Made by a program: the position numbers and the translations under genes
Shown here: in pieces, positions 44,844 to 52,599 of the stretch
Layout of the letters: every line of letters starts with the position of its first letter
How positions within the stretch are numbered: the first letter of the stretch is position 1
Notes under the pieces: model-generated
Seen by the model: the letters and a program-made list of their open reading frames with translations, nothing else
Database searches by the model: none
What the model was told of the DNA's origin: nothing
Assembly: GCF_902506205.1 (NCBI RefSeq)
Contig: NZ_LR732816.1
Coordinates: 1,025,848-1,089,847 of the forward strand
DNA from: Brevundimonas sp. G8
Lineage (GTDB): Bacteria > Pseudomonadota > Alphaproteobacteria > Caulobacterales > Caulobacteraceae
Reading direction: 5' to 3'
DNA: 64,000 nt

Positions 44844-46100
44844 ATGGCTGACACCGAACGCTACGACATCGTTATCGCCGGCGCGGGGCTGACCGGGGCG
44901 GCGTTCGCCCTGGCGGCGGCGCAGGGCGGGTTGAAGGTCGTCATGGTCGATCCGCAGCCGTTCAGCGACCAGCTGGCGCCGACCTTCGACGGGCGCTCGA
45001 CCGCCGTCGCCTTCTCGACCTTCCGCATGCTGGACGCCCTGGGCCTGGGAGAGACCTTGCGTCCCCATGCCTGTCGGATGGACCATATTCTGGTGACGGA
45101 CGGCAGGCGACCGGGCGCGGCCAGCCGCAAGGCCTCGCCGGCCTTCCTGCGTTTCGACGCCGACGAGATCGGCGGGCGCACCGGGGGCGAGCCGCTGGGA
45201 TACATGGTCGAGAACCGCCGCATTCGTACGGCCTTGGCCGAGGCGGTGACGCGGGCGGGGATCGCGGTGCGGGCGCCGGGCACCGTCGCCAGGGTCGAGG
45301 CCGATGCGGGCAAGGCGACCGTGACCCTGGCCGATGGATCGACATTGATCGCGCCCTTGGTCGTCGGCGCCGAAGGGCGAGGCTCGACCGTGCGCCGCGC
45401 GGCCGGGATCGAAACCGTCGGCTGGGGCTATGGTCAGAGCGGTGTCGTGGCCACGGTGGGGCTGGGTCGCGACCACGGCAATATCGCCCACGAATATTTC
45501 CTGCCCAGCGGCCCCTTCGCCATCCTGCCCCTGACCGATCAGCGCGCCAGCCTGGTCTGGACCGAGACGACGCGGCGGGGCGAGGCCTTGCGCGACGCCT
45601 CCGATGAAGCCTTCCACGCCCATCTGATGCGCCGGTTCGGAGAGTTTCTGGATGGGGCGACGGTCGAGGGGCCGCGCTTCGTCTATCCGCTGGCGCTCAG
45701 CCTGGCCGAGAAACTGGTCGCGCCGCGCATCGCCCTGATCGGAGACGCGGCGCACGGCGTCCACCCCGTCGCGGGCCAGGGGCTGAACATGGGCCTGAAG
45801 GACGCCGCCGCCCTGGCCGAGGTGCTGGCCGAGGCTGCGCGCCTGGGCGAGGACCTGGGCGCCGAGACGGTGTTGGAACGCTACGCCCGTTGGCGCCGGT
45901 TCGACAATGCGGCCCTGGCGGCGGGCTTCGACGCCTTCGTGCGGCTGTTCTCAAACGATATCGCGCCGGTGCGCCTGGCGCGCGATCTGGGCATGGCGGC
46001 GGTCAACCGCATCGGTCCCCTGCGCCGGGCCTTCATGCAGGAGGCCGGCGGCGCGACGGGCGATCTGCCGCGGCTGCTGCGCGGCGAGGCGGTCGTCTAG
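44844..46100 (+). CDS. UbiH/UbiF/VisC-type FAD-dependent monooxygenase (ubiquinone biosynthesis)
   Basis: This is a 418-residue aromatic hydroxylase of ubiquinone synthesis. The dinucleotide-binding motif is DIVIAGAGLTGAAFALAAAQGG (residues 7-28). The mid-chain family motif is VVGAEGRGSTVRRAAGIE, and the FAD-ribityl motif is IGDAAHGVHPVAGQGLNMGLKDAAALAEVL near residue 303. Which ring position it hydroxylates (UbiH, UbiF, UbiI or broad UbiL/UbiM types) cannot be told by eye. It is divergent from ftsK and convergent with the SirB1-like gene, whose TAG stop overlaps this gene's TAG. Confidence 0.92.
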   Translation: MADTERYDIVIAGAGLTGAAFALAAAQGGLKVVMVDPQPFSDQLAPTFDGRSTAVAFSTFRMLDALGLGETLRPHACRMDHILVTDGRRPGAASRKASPAFLRFDADEIGGRTGGEPLGYMVENRRIRTALAEAVTRAGIAVRAPGTVARVEADAGKATVTLADGSTLIAPLVVGAEGRGSTVRRAAGIETVGWGYGQSGVVATVGLGRDHGNIAHEYFLPSGPFAILPLTDQRASLVWTETTRRGEALRDASDEAFHAHLMRRFGEFLDGATVEGPRFVYPLALSLAEKLVAPRIALIGDAAHGVHPVAGQGLNMGLKDAAALAEVLAEAARLGEDLGAETVLERYARWRRFDNAALAAGFDAFVRLFSNDIAPVRLARDLGMAAVNRIGPLRRAFMQEAGGATGDLPRLLRGEAVV

Positions 46101-46912
46101 TTCAACTGCATCCGCACGCGTTCGAACGTCGTGAACCGCCGCGCCTCCTCGACCCCGTCCAGGCCGTGGGCGCGGGACAGGGCCTGTAGCGAGCCAGCCA
46201 ACGCCCCCTGTTTCTCGCGCGCCGAGGCGACGTCGAGCCAGGGCCGGTGGTCTTCGGGATCCAGCAGGGCGCGGCGCAGGGCCGAGCGTTCGGCAGCCTC
46301 ATAGTCCTGGCCGCGAATGGCGCGGCTGAACAGCACGTTCTGCAGTCGGATCAGGGACTGCCGATCCGTCACCGGCGCCATCAGGATGTCCAGCCGATCC
46401 GCGACGTGTGGCATCAGCCCGGCGCGCAGGGCCCGGCGGGTCAACTCGCTGGGCAGGATCAGCCGCCCCTGGCTGAATGGGTCCAGCGCCACCGGCCCTT
46501 CCGGCGTCTCGACGCGGATCATGAAATGGCCGGGGAAGTCCACGCCCGCCGCCGCGATCCCGGCCTCGCGCGCGGCATGCAGGTAGAAGACGGCCAGGGC
46601 GGCGGACAGGCCGCGCCGCCGCTCGGCCACCGCGATGATGTCGGTGTTGCCGGGATGATCGAAGTGGATCAGGTCGCCGTTCAGCCTCAGGTCGGCGCAC
46701 AGGGTTTCGGACAGGGCGTCGTCGGGGCTTTCGCCGCCGATCCGTTCCTTCAAGCGCTCACAGGCGTTGCGGGCCAGGGCGCGCACGGGTTCGGGATCAC
46801 GAAGAGGGTGGTCGTGGATCGCGCAGGCGATCGCGGCCTCCAGCAGGGGGAAGACGTCGTCTTCGGCCTGACCGGCCGCGGTCAGGATGGCCTCGGCCTC
46901 CTCGCGCGTCAT
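46097..46912 (-). CDS. SirB1-like transglutaminase-fold protein with TPR tail
   Basis: This 271-residue cytosolic protein has the SirB1 plan. A helical start (REEAEAILTAAGQAEDDVFPLLEAAIACAI) leads to the core GNTDIIAVAERRRGLSAALAVFYLHAAREAGIAAAGVDFPGHFMIRVETPEGPVALDPFSQGRLI. The PGHF histidine and DPF aspartate are in place, but the cysteine position of true transglutaminases is occupied by non-cysteine residues (GLSAAL), so it is probably not catalytic. A C-terminal TPR-like repeat region (LQNVLFSRAIRGQDYEAAERSALRRALLDPEDHRPWLDVA) follows. The function is unknown. It shares its stop with the convergent hydroxylase gene. Confidence 0.85.
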   Translation of the reverse strand: MTREEAEAILTAAGQAEDDVFPLLEAAIACAIHDHPLRDPEPVRALARNACERLKERIGGESPDDALSETLCADLRLNGDLIHFDHPGNTDIIAVAERRRGLSAALAVFYLHAAREAGIAAAGVDFPGHFMIRVETPEGPVALDPFSQGRLILPSELTRRALRAGLMPHVADRLDILMAPVTDRQSLIRLQNVLFSRAIRGQDYEAAERSALRRALLDPEDHRPWLDVASAREKQGALAGSLQALSRAHGLDGVEEARRFTTFERVRMQLN

Positions 46913-46924
46913 GCGATCCCTTCG

Positions 46925-47338
46925 TCAGCGCCTTTCGACGTTGCGAAGATGACGTGGAACGCGCCACGGAGCCAGCGCCACCATATCAATTCTCAAATCA
47001 AGACGTTGCAGCCCCGGCCGATTGCGCCGGATCGCCTCGCCCGCTGCGATCAGCCGGTCGTGCTGGTCGGGTTTCAGCGCCAGCATCGCCGCCTCCATCG
47101 TCGCGCGGCGCTTGACCTCGACCACGGCCAGCACAGGCCCGCGACAGACCAGCAAATCGATCTCGCCGGCCCGGCTCTTGAGGCGAAACCCCAGCACCCG
47201 ATAGCCGCGGAGCATCAGCCACAGGGCGGCGATCCATTCGGCGGCATGCCCGGCCTTGAACGCCGTCCCGCCCTTCGCCTGACGCCACGCCGCCTTGGGG
47301 CGACGGATGGGCGCTGGGCGAGGCAGGCGCGGGCTCAC
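46925..47338 (-). CDS. YraN family (UPF0102) endonuclease-like protein
   Basis: This 137-residue protein has the YraN restriction-endonuclease-like fold: KAGHAAEWIAALWLMLRGYRVLGFRLKSRAGEIDLLVCRGPVLAVVEVKRRATMEAA. Acidic and lysine positions of the PD-(D/E)xK site (EIDLL, VVEVK) are present. A DNA repair or recombination role is suggested in some bacteria, not proven. The start is GTG 47338, overlapping the rsmI stop (GTGA). Longer in-frame readings run into rsmI and are artefacts. The rsmI-yraN pairing is widespread. Confidence 0.88.
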   Translation of the reverse strand: MSPRLPRPAPIRRPKAAWRQAKGGTAFKAGHAAEWIAALWLMLRGYRVLGFRLKSRAGEIDLLVCRGPVLAVVEVKRRATMEAAMLALKPDQHDRLIAAGEAIRRNRPGLQRLDLRIDMVALAPWRVPRHLRNVERR

Positions 47339-48207
47339 TTGCCCTTCAGCTCCAGCGCGCGGCGATAGAGGGTCTTGCGGTTCAGCCCCAGGGCCTTGGC
47401 GACCTCCGAGGCGGCGTCGCCGGTCGACAGGGTCTGCAGGGCGTCCTTCAGGGCGGCGTCCGCATCGGCCTCGGTCGCCTGAACCTCTTCGCCGGGGCCG
47501 ACGACCACGACGATCTCGCCCTTGGGGCCATCCAGGCGCGGGTCGACGGCCAGTTCGTCCAGCGTCCCGCGCACGCACTCTTCATAGAGTTTGGTCAGTT
47601 CGCGGGCGACGGCGGCGGGACGCGGCCCCAGCACGGCGGCCATGTCGGTCAGGCTGGCCTTCAGCCGCGGCCCGCTTTCGAAGAAGACCAGCGTCTGGCG
47701 CTGGCCTTTCAACGCTTCCAGCGCGGCGGTGCGACCGGCGGTCTTGGGCGGCAGGAAGCCGGCGAACAGCACCCGGTCGGCAGGCAGGCCGGCGATGCAC
47801 AGGGCCGCCAGCAGGCTGGACGGCCCGGGGATCGGATGGACGGGCAGGCCCTCGGCGATGACCGCGCGGGAGACGACGAAGCCGGGATCGCTGACCAGGG
47901 GCGTGCCCGCGTCCGAGACCAGGGCCACGACCTGGCCTTCGCGCAGGCGGGCGATGGCCTGTTCGGCGGCGCGGCCCGACGCGTGATCGTCGCAGCGTTC
48001 CAGCTTCGCCTTCAGCCCATAGGCCGCCAGCAATTTGGCGGTGACGCGGGTATCCTCGGCCAGCACCAGATCGGCGGCGGCCAGCACGTCCAGCGCCCTC
48101 AGCGTCATGTCGCGCAGGTTCCCGATCGGGGTGGCGACCAGATAGAGGCCCGGCTCCACCCGCCGGGGCGGCGGGGCGGCGGGTGGAAAGGGCGAGGTTT
48201 CGCTCAA
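47335..48207 (-). CDS. rsmI: 16S rRNA (cytidine(1402)-2'-O)-methyltransferase
   Basis: This 290-residue SAM-dependent enzyme methylates 16S C1402. GLYLVATPIGNLRDMTLRALDVL opens the tetrapyrrole-methylase-like fold. Motifs DLVLAEDTRVTAKLLAAYGL, VALVSDAGTPLVSDPGFVV, and HPIPGPSSLLAALCIAGLPADRVLFAGFLP follow in order. The C-terminus carries a helix-turn-helix-like DAASEVAKALGLNRKTLYRRAL. The start is TTG at 48207, overlapping the maeB stop (TTGA); no ATG fits the conserved N-terminus. The overlap chain maeB-rsmI-yraN implies one message. Confidence 0.95.
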   Translation of the reverse strand: MSETSPFPPAAPPPRRVEPGLYLVATPIGNLRDMTLRALDVLAAADLVLAEDTRVTAKLLAAYGLKAKLERCDDHASGRAAEQAIARLREGQVVALVSDAGTPLVSDPGFVVSRAVIAEGLPVHPIPGPSSLLAALCIAGLPADRVLFAGFLPPKTAGRTAALEALKGQRQTLVFFESGPRLKASLTDMAAVLGPRPAAVARELTKLYEECVRGTLDELAVDPRLDGPKGEIVVVVGPGEEVQATEADADAALKDALQTLSTGDAASEVAKALGLNRKTLYRRALELKGK

Positions 48208-50534
48208 CGCTCGACCACGGCCGCCGGCGGGCGCGGCGCCGAGGTCAGGCCCGACCCCTGGAAGGCGGGACCAGCGTCATAGGCGGCGAAGGTGGCGGCG
48301 GTGATGATCTCGCTGACCGAGGCGCCCAGCGAGACAATCTGCACCGGCTTCTCCAGACCGACCAGCAGCGGGCCGATCACGGTCGCGCCGCCCAGGGCCT
48401 GGACCAGTTTGGTCGAGATGGCGGCCGAATGGATGGCGGGCATGACCAGGATGTTGGCGGGCTTGGTCAGGCGGTTGAAGGCGTAGGCCGGGTGACCCTT
48501 GGGATCCAGGGCGACTTCCGGCGGCATTTCGCCCTCGTATTCGAAGTCGACGCCCTTCTTGTCCAGAATGCGGATCGCCTCGCGCACCTTTTCGGCGCGG
48601 TCGCCGGGCGGGTTGCCGAAGGTCGAATAGGACAGGAAGGCCACGCGTGGGTTACGGCCCAGCTTGCGCACCGTCTCGGCCGCCTTGACGGCGATGTCGG
48701 CGAGTTCTTCGGCGTTGGGCAGTTCGTGGATGGTGGTGTCGGCGACGAACAGAGTCCGGCCCTTGGCCAGAAGGATCGACAGGCCGATCAGCGTGTCCTC
48801 GACGTCCAGCACGCGCTGGACCTCCTTCAGCGCCATGTTGAAGTTGCGGGTCACGCCCGCGACCATGGCGTCGGCCCGGCCCTTGGCGACCAGGGTGGCG
48901 GCGAAATAGTTTCGGTCCTGATTGATCATCCGCTGTACGTCGCGGCGCAGATAACCCCGACGTTGCAGCTTTTCGTACAGCCAGTCGGTGTCCTCGACAT
49001 TGTGGTCCGAGACGCGGGCGTTGATGATCTCGATTCCCAGTTCGTCGAAGTTCAGACCCGCCTCGGCGGCGTTCTGACGGATCAGGTCCTCACGCCCGAC
49101 CAGGATCGGCGTGCCAAGATCAGCCTGTTTGAAGCCCCAGGCGGCGCGGATGACGGCGGGTTCTTCACCCTCGGCGAAGACGACGCGCTTGTTCGGCCCG
49201 CCGCGCACGGCCGAGCTGATCTTCTGCATCAGGGCGGCGGACGGATCGACGCGCGAGCGCAGGGCGTTGCGGTAGGCGTCCATGTCCTCGATCTGGACGC
49301 GGGCCACGCCGGTATCCATCGCCGCCTGGGCGATGAAGGGCGGGATGTACCAGATCAGGCGCGGGTCGAACGGGGTCGGGATGATATAGTCCGGGCCGAA
49401 CTTCAGCTTGCGCCCGCGATAGGCGGCGGCGACCTCGTCCGGCACGTCCTCGCGCGCCAGAGCGGCCAGGGCCTGGGCGCAGGCGATCTTCATTTCGTGG
49501 TTCACGCGGCGCGCCCGCACGTCCAGCGCGCCCCGGAACAGATAGGGGAAGGCCAGGACGTTGTTGACCTGGTTCACATAGTCCGAGCGGCCCGTTGCAA
49601 TGATGGCGTCCGATCGCACCGACTGGACGTCTTCGGGCGTGATCTCGGGATCGGGGTTGGCCATGGCGAAGATGATCGGATTGGGGGCCATCGACGCCAC
49701 CATCTCCTTGGTGATCGCGCCCTTGGCGGACAGGCCCAGCACCACGTCCGCGCCGACCATGGCCTCGGCTAGGGTGCGCAGCGGGGTGTCGGTCGCGTGG
49801 GCGGCCTTCCACTGGTCCATGCCGTGTTCGCGACCCTTGTAGACCACGCCGTCGCGGTCGCAGATCACGGTGTTCTCGGCCTTGACGCCCGCGGCCTTCA
49901 TCAGGGCGATGGAGGACAGGCCCGCAGCGCCGGCGCCCGCCAGCACGACCTTGACCTCGTCCAGCTTCTTGCCCGCCACATGGCAGGCGTTGATCAGGCC
50001 GGCGGTCGAGATGATGGCTGTGCCGTGCTGGTCGTCATGGAAGACGGGGATGTCCAGCAGGTCCTGAAGTTCGCTCTCGATGACGAAACATTCCGGGGAC
50101 TTGATGTCTTCCAGATTGATGCCGCCCCAGGTGTCGCCGATGTTCTTGACGACGGTGATGAACTCGTCCGGATCGGTGGTCTTGACCTCGACATCGAAGC
50201 TGTCGACGTCGGCGAACCGCTTGAACAGGACCGACTTGCCTTCCATTACCGGCTTGGAGGCCATGTGGCCGAGGTTGCCCAGGCCCAGGATGGCGGTGCC
50301 GTTCGAGATCACGGCGACCAGATTGCCCTTGGAGGTGTAGTCGTAAGCCTTGTCCGCATCGGCGGCGATGGCCAGCACCGGCACGGCCACGCCCGGGGAA
50401 TAGGCAAGCGACAGATCGCGCTGTGTCGCCATCGGCTTGGTCGGCGCCATGGAGATCTTGCCCGGCGTCGGGATGCGGTGGAAATCCAGGGCCTCCTGGT
50501 CGGAGAAGGTCTGTTTTTCGGTCTGATCGGGCAT
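48204..50534 (-). CDS. maeB: NADP-dependent malic enzyme with phosphotransacetylase-like domain
   Basis: This 776-residue enzyme decarboxylates malate to pyruvate with NADP. The N-terminal malic domain (1-420) contains SLAYSPGVAVPVLAI, NGTAILGLGNLGHMASKPVMEGK, FHDDQHGTAIISTAGLINAC, VLAGAGAAGLSSIALMKAAG, and MANPDPEITPEDV. From about residue 440 a phosphotransacetylase-like domain follows (PIHSAAISTKLVQALGGATVIGPLL), typical of hybrid MaeB enzymes; it is regulatory rather than catalytic in known cases. Length is as expected. The stop overlaps rsmI. The 211-base gap upstream holds the promoter. Confidence 0.96.
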   Translation of the reverse strand: MPDQTEKQTFSDQEALDFHRIPTPGKISMAPTKPMATQRDLSLAYSPGVAVPVLAIAADADKAYDYTSKGNLVAVISNGTAILGLGNLGHMASKPVMEGKSVLFKRFADVDSFDVEVKTTDPDEFITVVKNIGDTWGGINLEDIKSPECFVIESELQDLLDIPVFHDDQHGTAIISTAGLINACHVAGKKLDEVKVVLAGAGAAGLSSIALMKAAGVKAENTVICDRDGVVYKGREHGMDQWKAAHATDTPLRTLAEAMVGADVVLGLSAKGAITKEMVASMAPNPIIFAMANPDPEITPEDVQSVRSDAIIATGRSDYVNQVNNVLAFPYLFRGALDVRARRVNHEMKIACAQALAALAREDVPDEVAAAYRGRKLKFGPDYIIPTPFDPRLIWYIPPFIAQAAMDTGVARVQIEDMDAYRNALRSRVDPSAALMQKISSAVRGGPNKRVVFAEGEEPAVIRAAWGFKQADLGTPILVGREDLIRQNAAEAGLNFDELGIEIINARVSDHNVEDTDWLYEKLQRRGYLRRDVQRMINQDRNYFAATLVAKGRADAMVAGVTRNFNMALKEVQRVLDVEDTLIGLSILLAKGRTLFVADTTIHELPNAEELADIAVKAAETVRKLGRNPRVAFLSYSTFGNPPGDRAEKVREAIRILDKKGVDFEYEGEMPPEVALDPKGHPAYAFNRLTKPANILVMPAIHSAAISTKLVQALGGATVIGPLLVGLEKPVQIVSLGASVSEIITAATFAAYDAGPAFQGSGLTSAPRPPAAVVER

Positions 50535-50745
50535 GACTTTGGGCGTTTCCGGGCGCGTCGTTTCTGATTGGCTTGTCTGTTCCTAAAGCGGCGGGCGGTA
50601 AGGGACAACCGCCGACGCCCTATCCGGCCCTATCCCGCAGCATCAGGATGCAAGGGCCGTCACGGCCGCAGCAGTCTCAACGGCTGTGCGGAAAAGGTGA
50701 CCCGACGGAATGGCTGGGTGCGGTTTTCCGCAAAACGGCCGGTGT

Positions 50746-51576
50746 TCAGATCGCCAGCACGCCCGTGCGCTCGATCTCGACCGGCCCGGTCATCAGGACG
50801 TGATCGCTCTCAGCATCCCAATCGATGACCAGTTCGCCGCCGTCCACGACTACCGTCGCCTTGCGGTCGGTGAGGCCTCGCCGCGCTGTGGCGACCAGGG
50901 CGGCGCAGGCGCCGGTGCCGCACGCCTTGGTCAGACCGGCCCCGCGTTCCCAGACCCGCAGGCGGATGTTATCGCGGTCCAGCACGTTGGCGAAGCCGAC
51001 ATTCACCCCCTGCGGGAACATCGGGTGATGCTCGACCAGCGAGCCGGACCCGGTGACGAAGGCGTCGTCCTGGCGGTCGGTGAAGAAGACCACGTGCGGA
51101 TTGCCCATCGAGACGGCGCCCGGCGTGTGCAGGATCGGCGCATCGATCGGGCCGACCTGAAGCTCGATCCCACGCGTGTCCATCTCCTCGGCCAGCGGCA
51201 CCTGGGTCCAGTCCAGGCGGGGCTTGCCCATGTCGACGGTCACGCGTTGATCGCCGGCGCGTGTGGCGGTGGTCGGGCCGCCTGCCGTGTCGATGACAAC
51301 GCGGTCCGCGCCGTTCGCCTGCATCAACAGCCAGCCGACGCAGCGTAGGGCGTTGCCGCATGTCTCGACCATCGACCCGTCGGCGTTCCAGACCCGCATG
51401 AAGGCGTCGGCCGTTTCGGATGGCTCGATGGCGATCAACTGGTCGAAGCCTTCGCCCGTCGCACGGTCGCCCAGGGCGCGAATCTGGTCCTCGCCGGGAG
51501 CAAACGGCTGTTCCAGCGCATTGACGACGACGAAATCATTGCCGGCGCCGTTCATCTTGACGAAAGGACGGGTCAT
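50746..51576 (-). CDS. dapF: Diaminopimelate epimerase
   Basis: This 276-residue enzyme interconverts LL- and meso-diaminopimelate for lysine and peptidoglycan. The first catalytic cysteine is in MVETCGNALRCVGWLL (about residue 74), the second in TKACGTGACAALVATARRG (about residue 215). The start TRPFVKMNGAGNDFVVVNAL is the family N-terminus. ATG 51576 is preferred; an ATG three codons upstream (51585) is possible, and neither has a clear ribosome-binding site. The 211-base gap to maeB shows only a long inverted repeat TGCGGAAAA...TTTTCCGCA (50687-50732). Confidence 0.95.
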   Translation of the reverse strand: MTRPFVKMNGAGNDFVVVNALEQPFAPGEDQIRALGDRATGEGFDQLIAIEPSETADAFMRVWNADGSMVETCGNALRCVGWLLMQANGADRVVIDTAGGPTTATRAGDQRVTVDMGKPRLDWTQVPLAEEMDTRGIELQVGPIDAPILHTPGAVSMGNPHVVFFTDRQDDAFVTGSGSLVEHHPMFPQGVNVGFANVLDRDNIRLRVWERGAGLTKACGTGACAALVATARRGLTDRKATVVVDGGELVIDWDAESDHVLMTGPVEIERTGVLAI

Positions 51577-51719
51577 GCAGGCCATATAGGCCGCGCGCGC
51601 GTTTCGTGAAATCTCCCGCTCGGTTCGCCTGTGTCGGAACCGTTGGACATGCCGAGCCGTAAGCGGTTGAGTGCCCGGTGCATCAAGCCCGGCTTCGCCC
51701 GGGCGAGCGGAAGGTTGAT

Positions 51720-52517
51720 TTGTCTCAGACCGACACCGAATCCCGGCAGGACGGCCTGCGCCTGCGGGCGCGGCTGCGCTATCTGTATCATGGCTCTCAG
51801 CCTCCGGCGGTGCGGTTCCGGCTGACGGTCATCGTGATCGACCTGGCCATCATCGCCTTCTTCCTGGCGGCGCCGATCCTGAAGAATATGGGTTGGGCCT
51901 TCTATGCGCTGGATTATCTGATCGCCACCGTTCTGGCGTTGGACCTCGCCGCACGCGCCTATGCCTATGCGGACATCAAGGACTGGCTGAAGCGGCCCAT
52001 CGTCTGGGTCGATCTGTTCGTTCTGGCGACCCTGTTGTTCCCGGCCTGGCTGTTCAACCTCGGCTTCCTGCGGATGCTGCGGCTGTGGACCCTGTTGAAC
52101 TCGGATTTTTTCTGGCGAACCATCGGGGCTCGATTCGACGATACGCGGGTCGAAGGGATCGCGCGCGCCCTGGCCAACCTGATCACCTTCGTCTTCGTGG
52201 CGACAGGTTTCGTCTATGCGACGTTCAGAGGCCACGACGGCATTTCCGGCTACGTCGACGCCCTGTATTTCACCGTGGCGACCCTGACGACGACAGGCTT
52301 CGGCGACGTGACCCTGCCTGGCCCTTGGGGGCGACTGCTGTCGATCGCCGTCATGCTGGTAGGGATCACGCTGTTCCTGCGGCTCGCCCAGGCCCTGATC
52401 AAGCCGCACAAGGTGCGCTATCCCTGCGAGCGTTGCGGCCTGCAGACGCACGATCAGGACGCCGTCCACTGCAAGGCCTGCGGCAATCTGCTCTGCATCC
52501 CTGACGAAGGATCATGA
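51720..52517 (+). CDS. Voltage-gated-type potassium channel with C-terminal zinc ribbon
   Basis: This 265-residue membrane protein has five or six helices between residues 34 and 225 and a selectivity filter TTGFGD (191-196) in the P-loop (YFTVATLTTTGFGDVTLPGPWG), the sequence of potassium channels. A short S4-like segment FLRMLRLWTLL (116-126) has only two or three basic residues, so voltage sensing would be weak. The C-terminus adds a CxxC-CxxC zinc ribbon (C236, C239, C251, C254) instead of an RCK domain, which is unusual. I start at TTG 51720 because GGAAGG precedes it by 7 bases; a GTG at 51678 is an alternative. Confidence 0.85.
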   Translation: MSQTDTESRQDGLRLRARLRYLYHGSQPPAVRFRLTVIVIDLAIIAFFLAAPILKNMGWAFYALDYLIATVLALDLAARAYAYADIKDWLKRPIVWVDLFVLATLLFPAWLFNLGFLRMLRLWTLLNSDFFWRTIGARFDDTRVEGIARALANLITFVFVATGFVYATFRGHDGISGYVDALYFTVATLTTTGFGDVTLPGPWGRLLSIAVMLVGITLFLRLAQALIKPHKVRYPCERCGLQTHDQDAVHCKACGNLLCIPDEGS

Positions 52518-52599
52518 CAAAGCCGTAAGGTTCGGGCGGCGCGCTTGCCGCCCTAGGTCTCGCCGCTAAGGTGCCGGCGTCGTTTTTCGGGGACTGTCC

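Noticed and set aside
50687..50732. TGCGGAAAA/TTTTCCGCA inverted repeat after dapF as a terminator
   Set aside because: The arms are 28 bases apart with the A/T part inside the stem, so it does not have terminator form; noted but not called.
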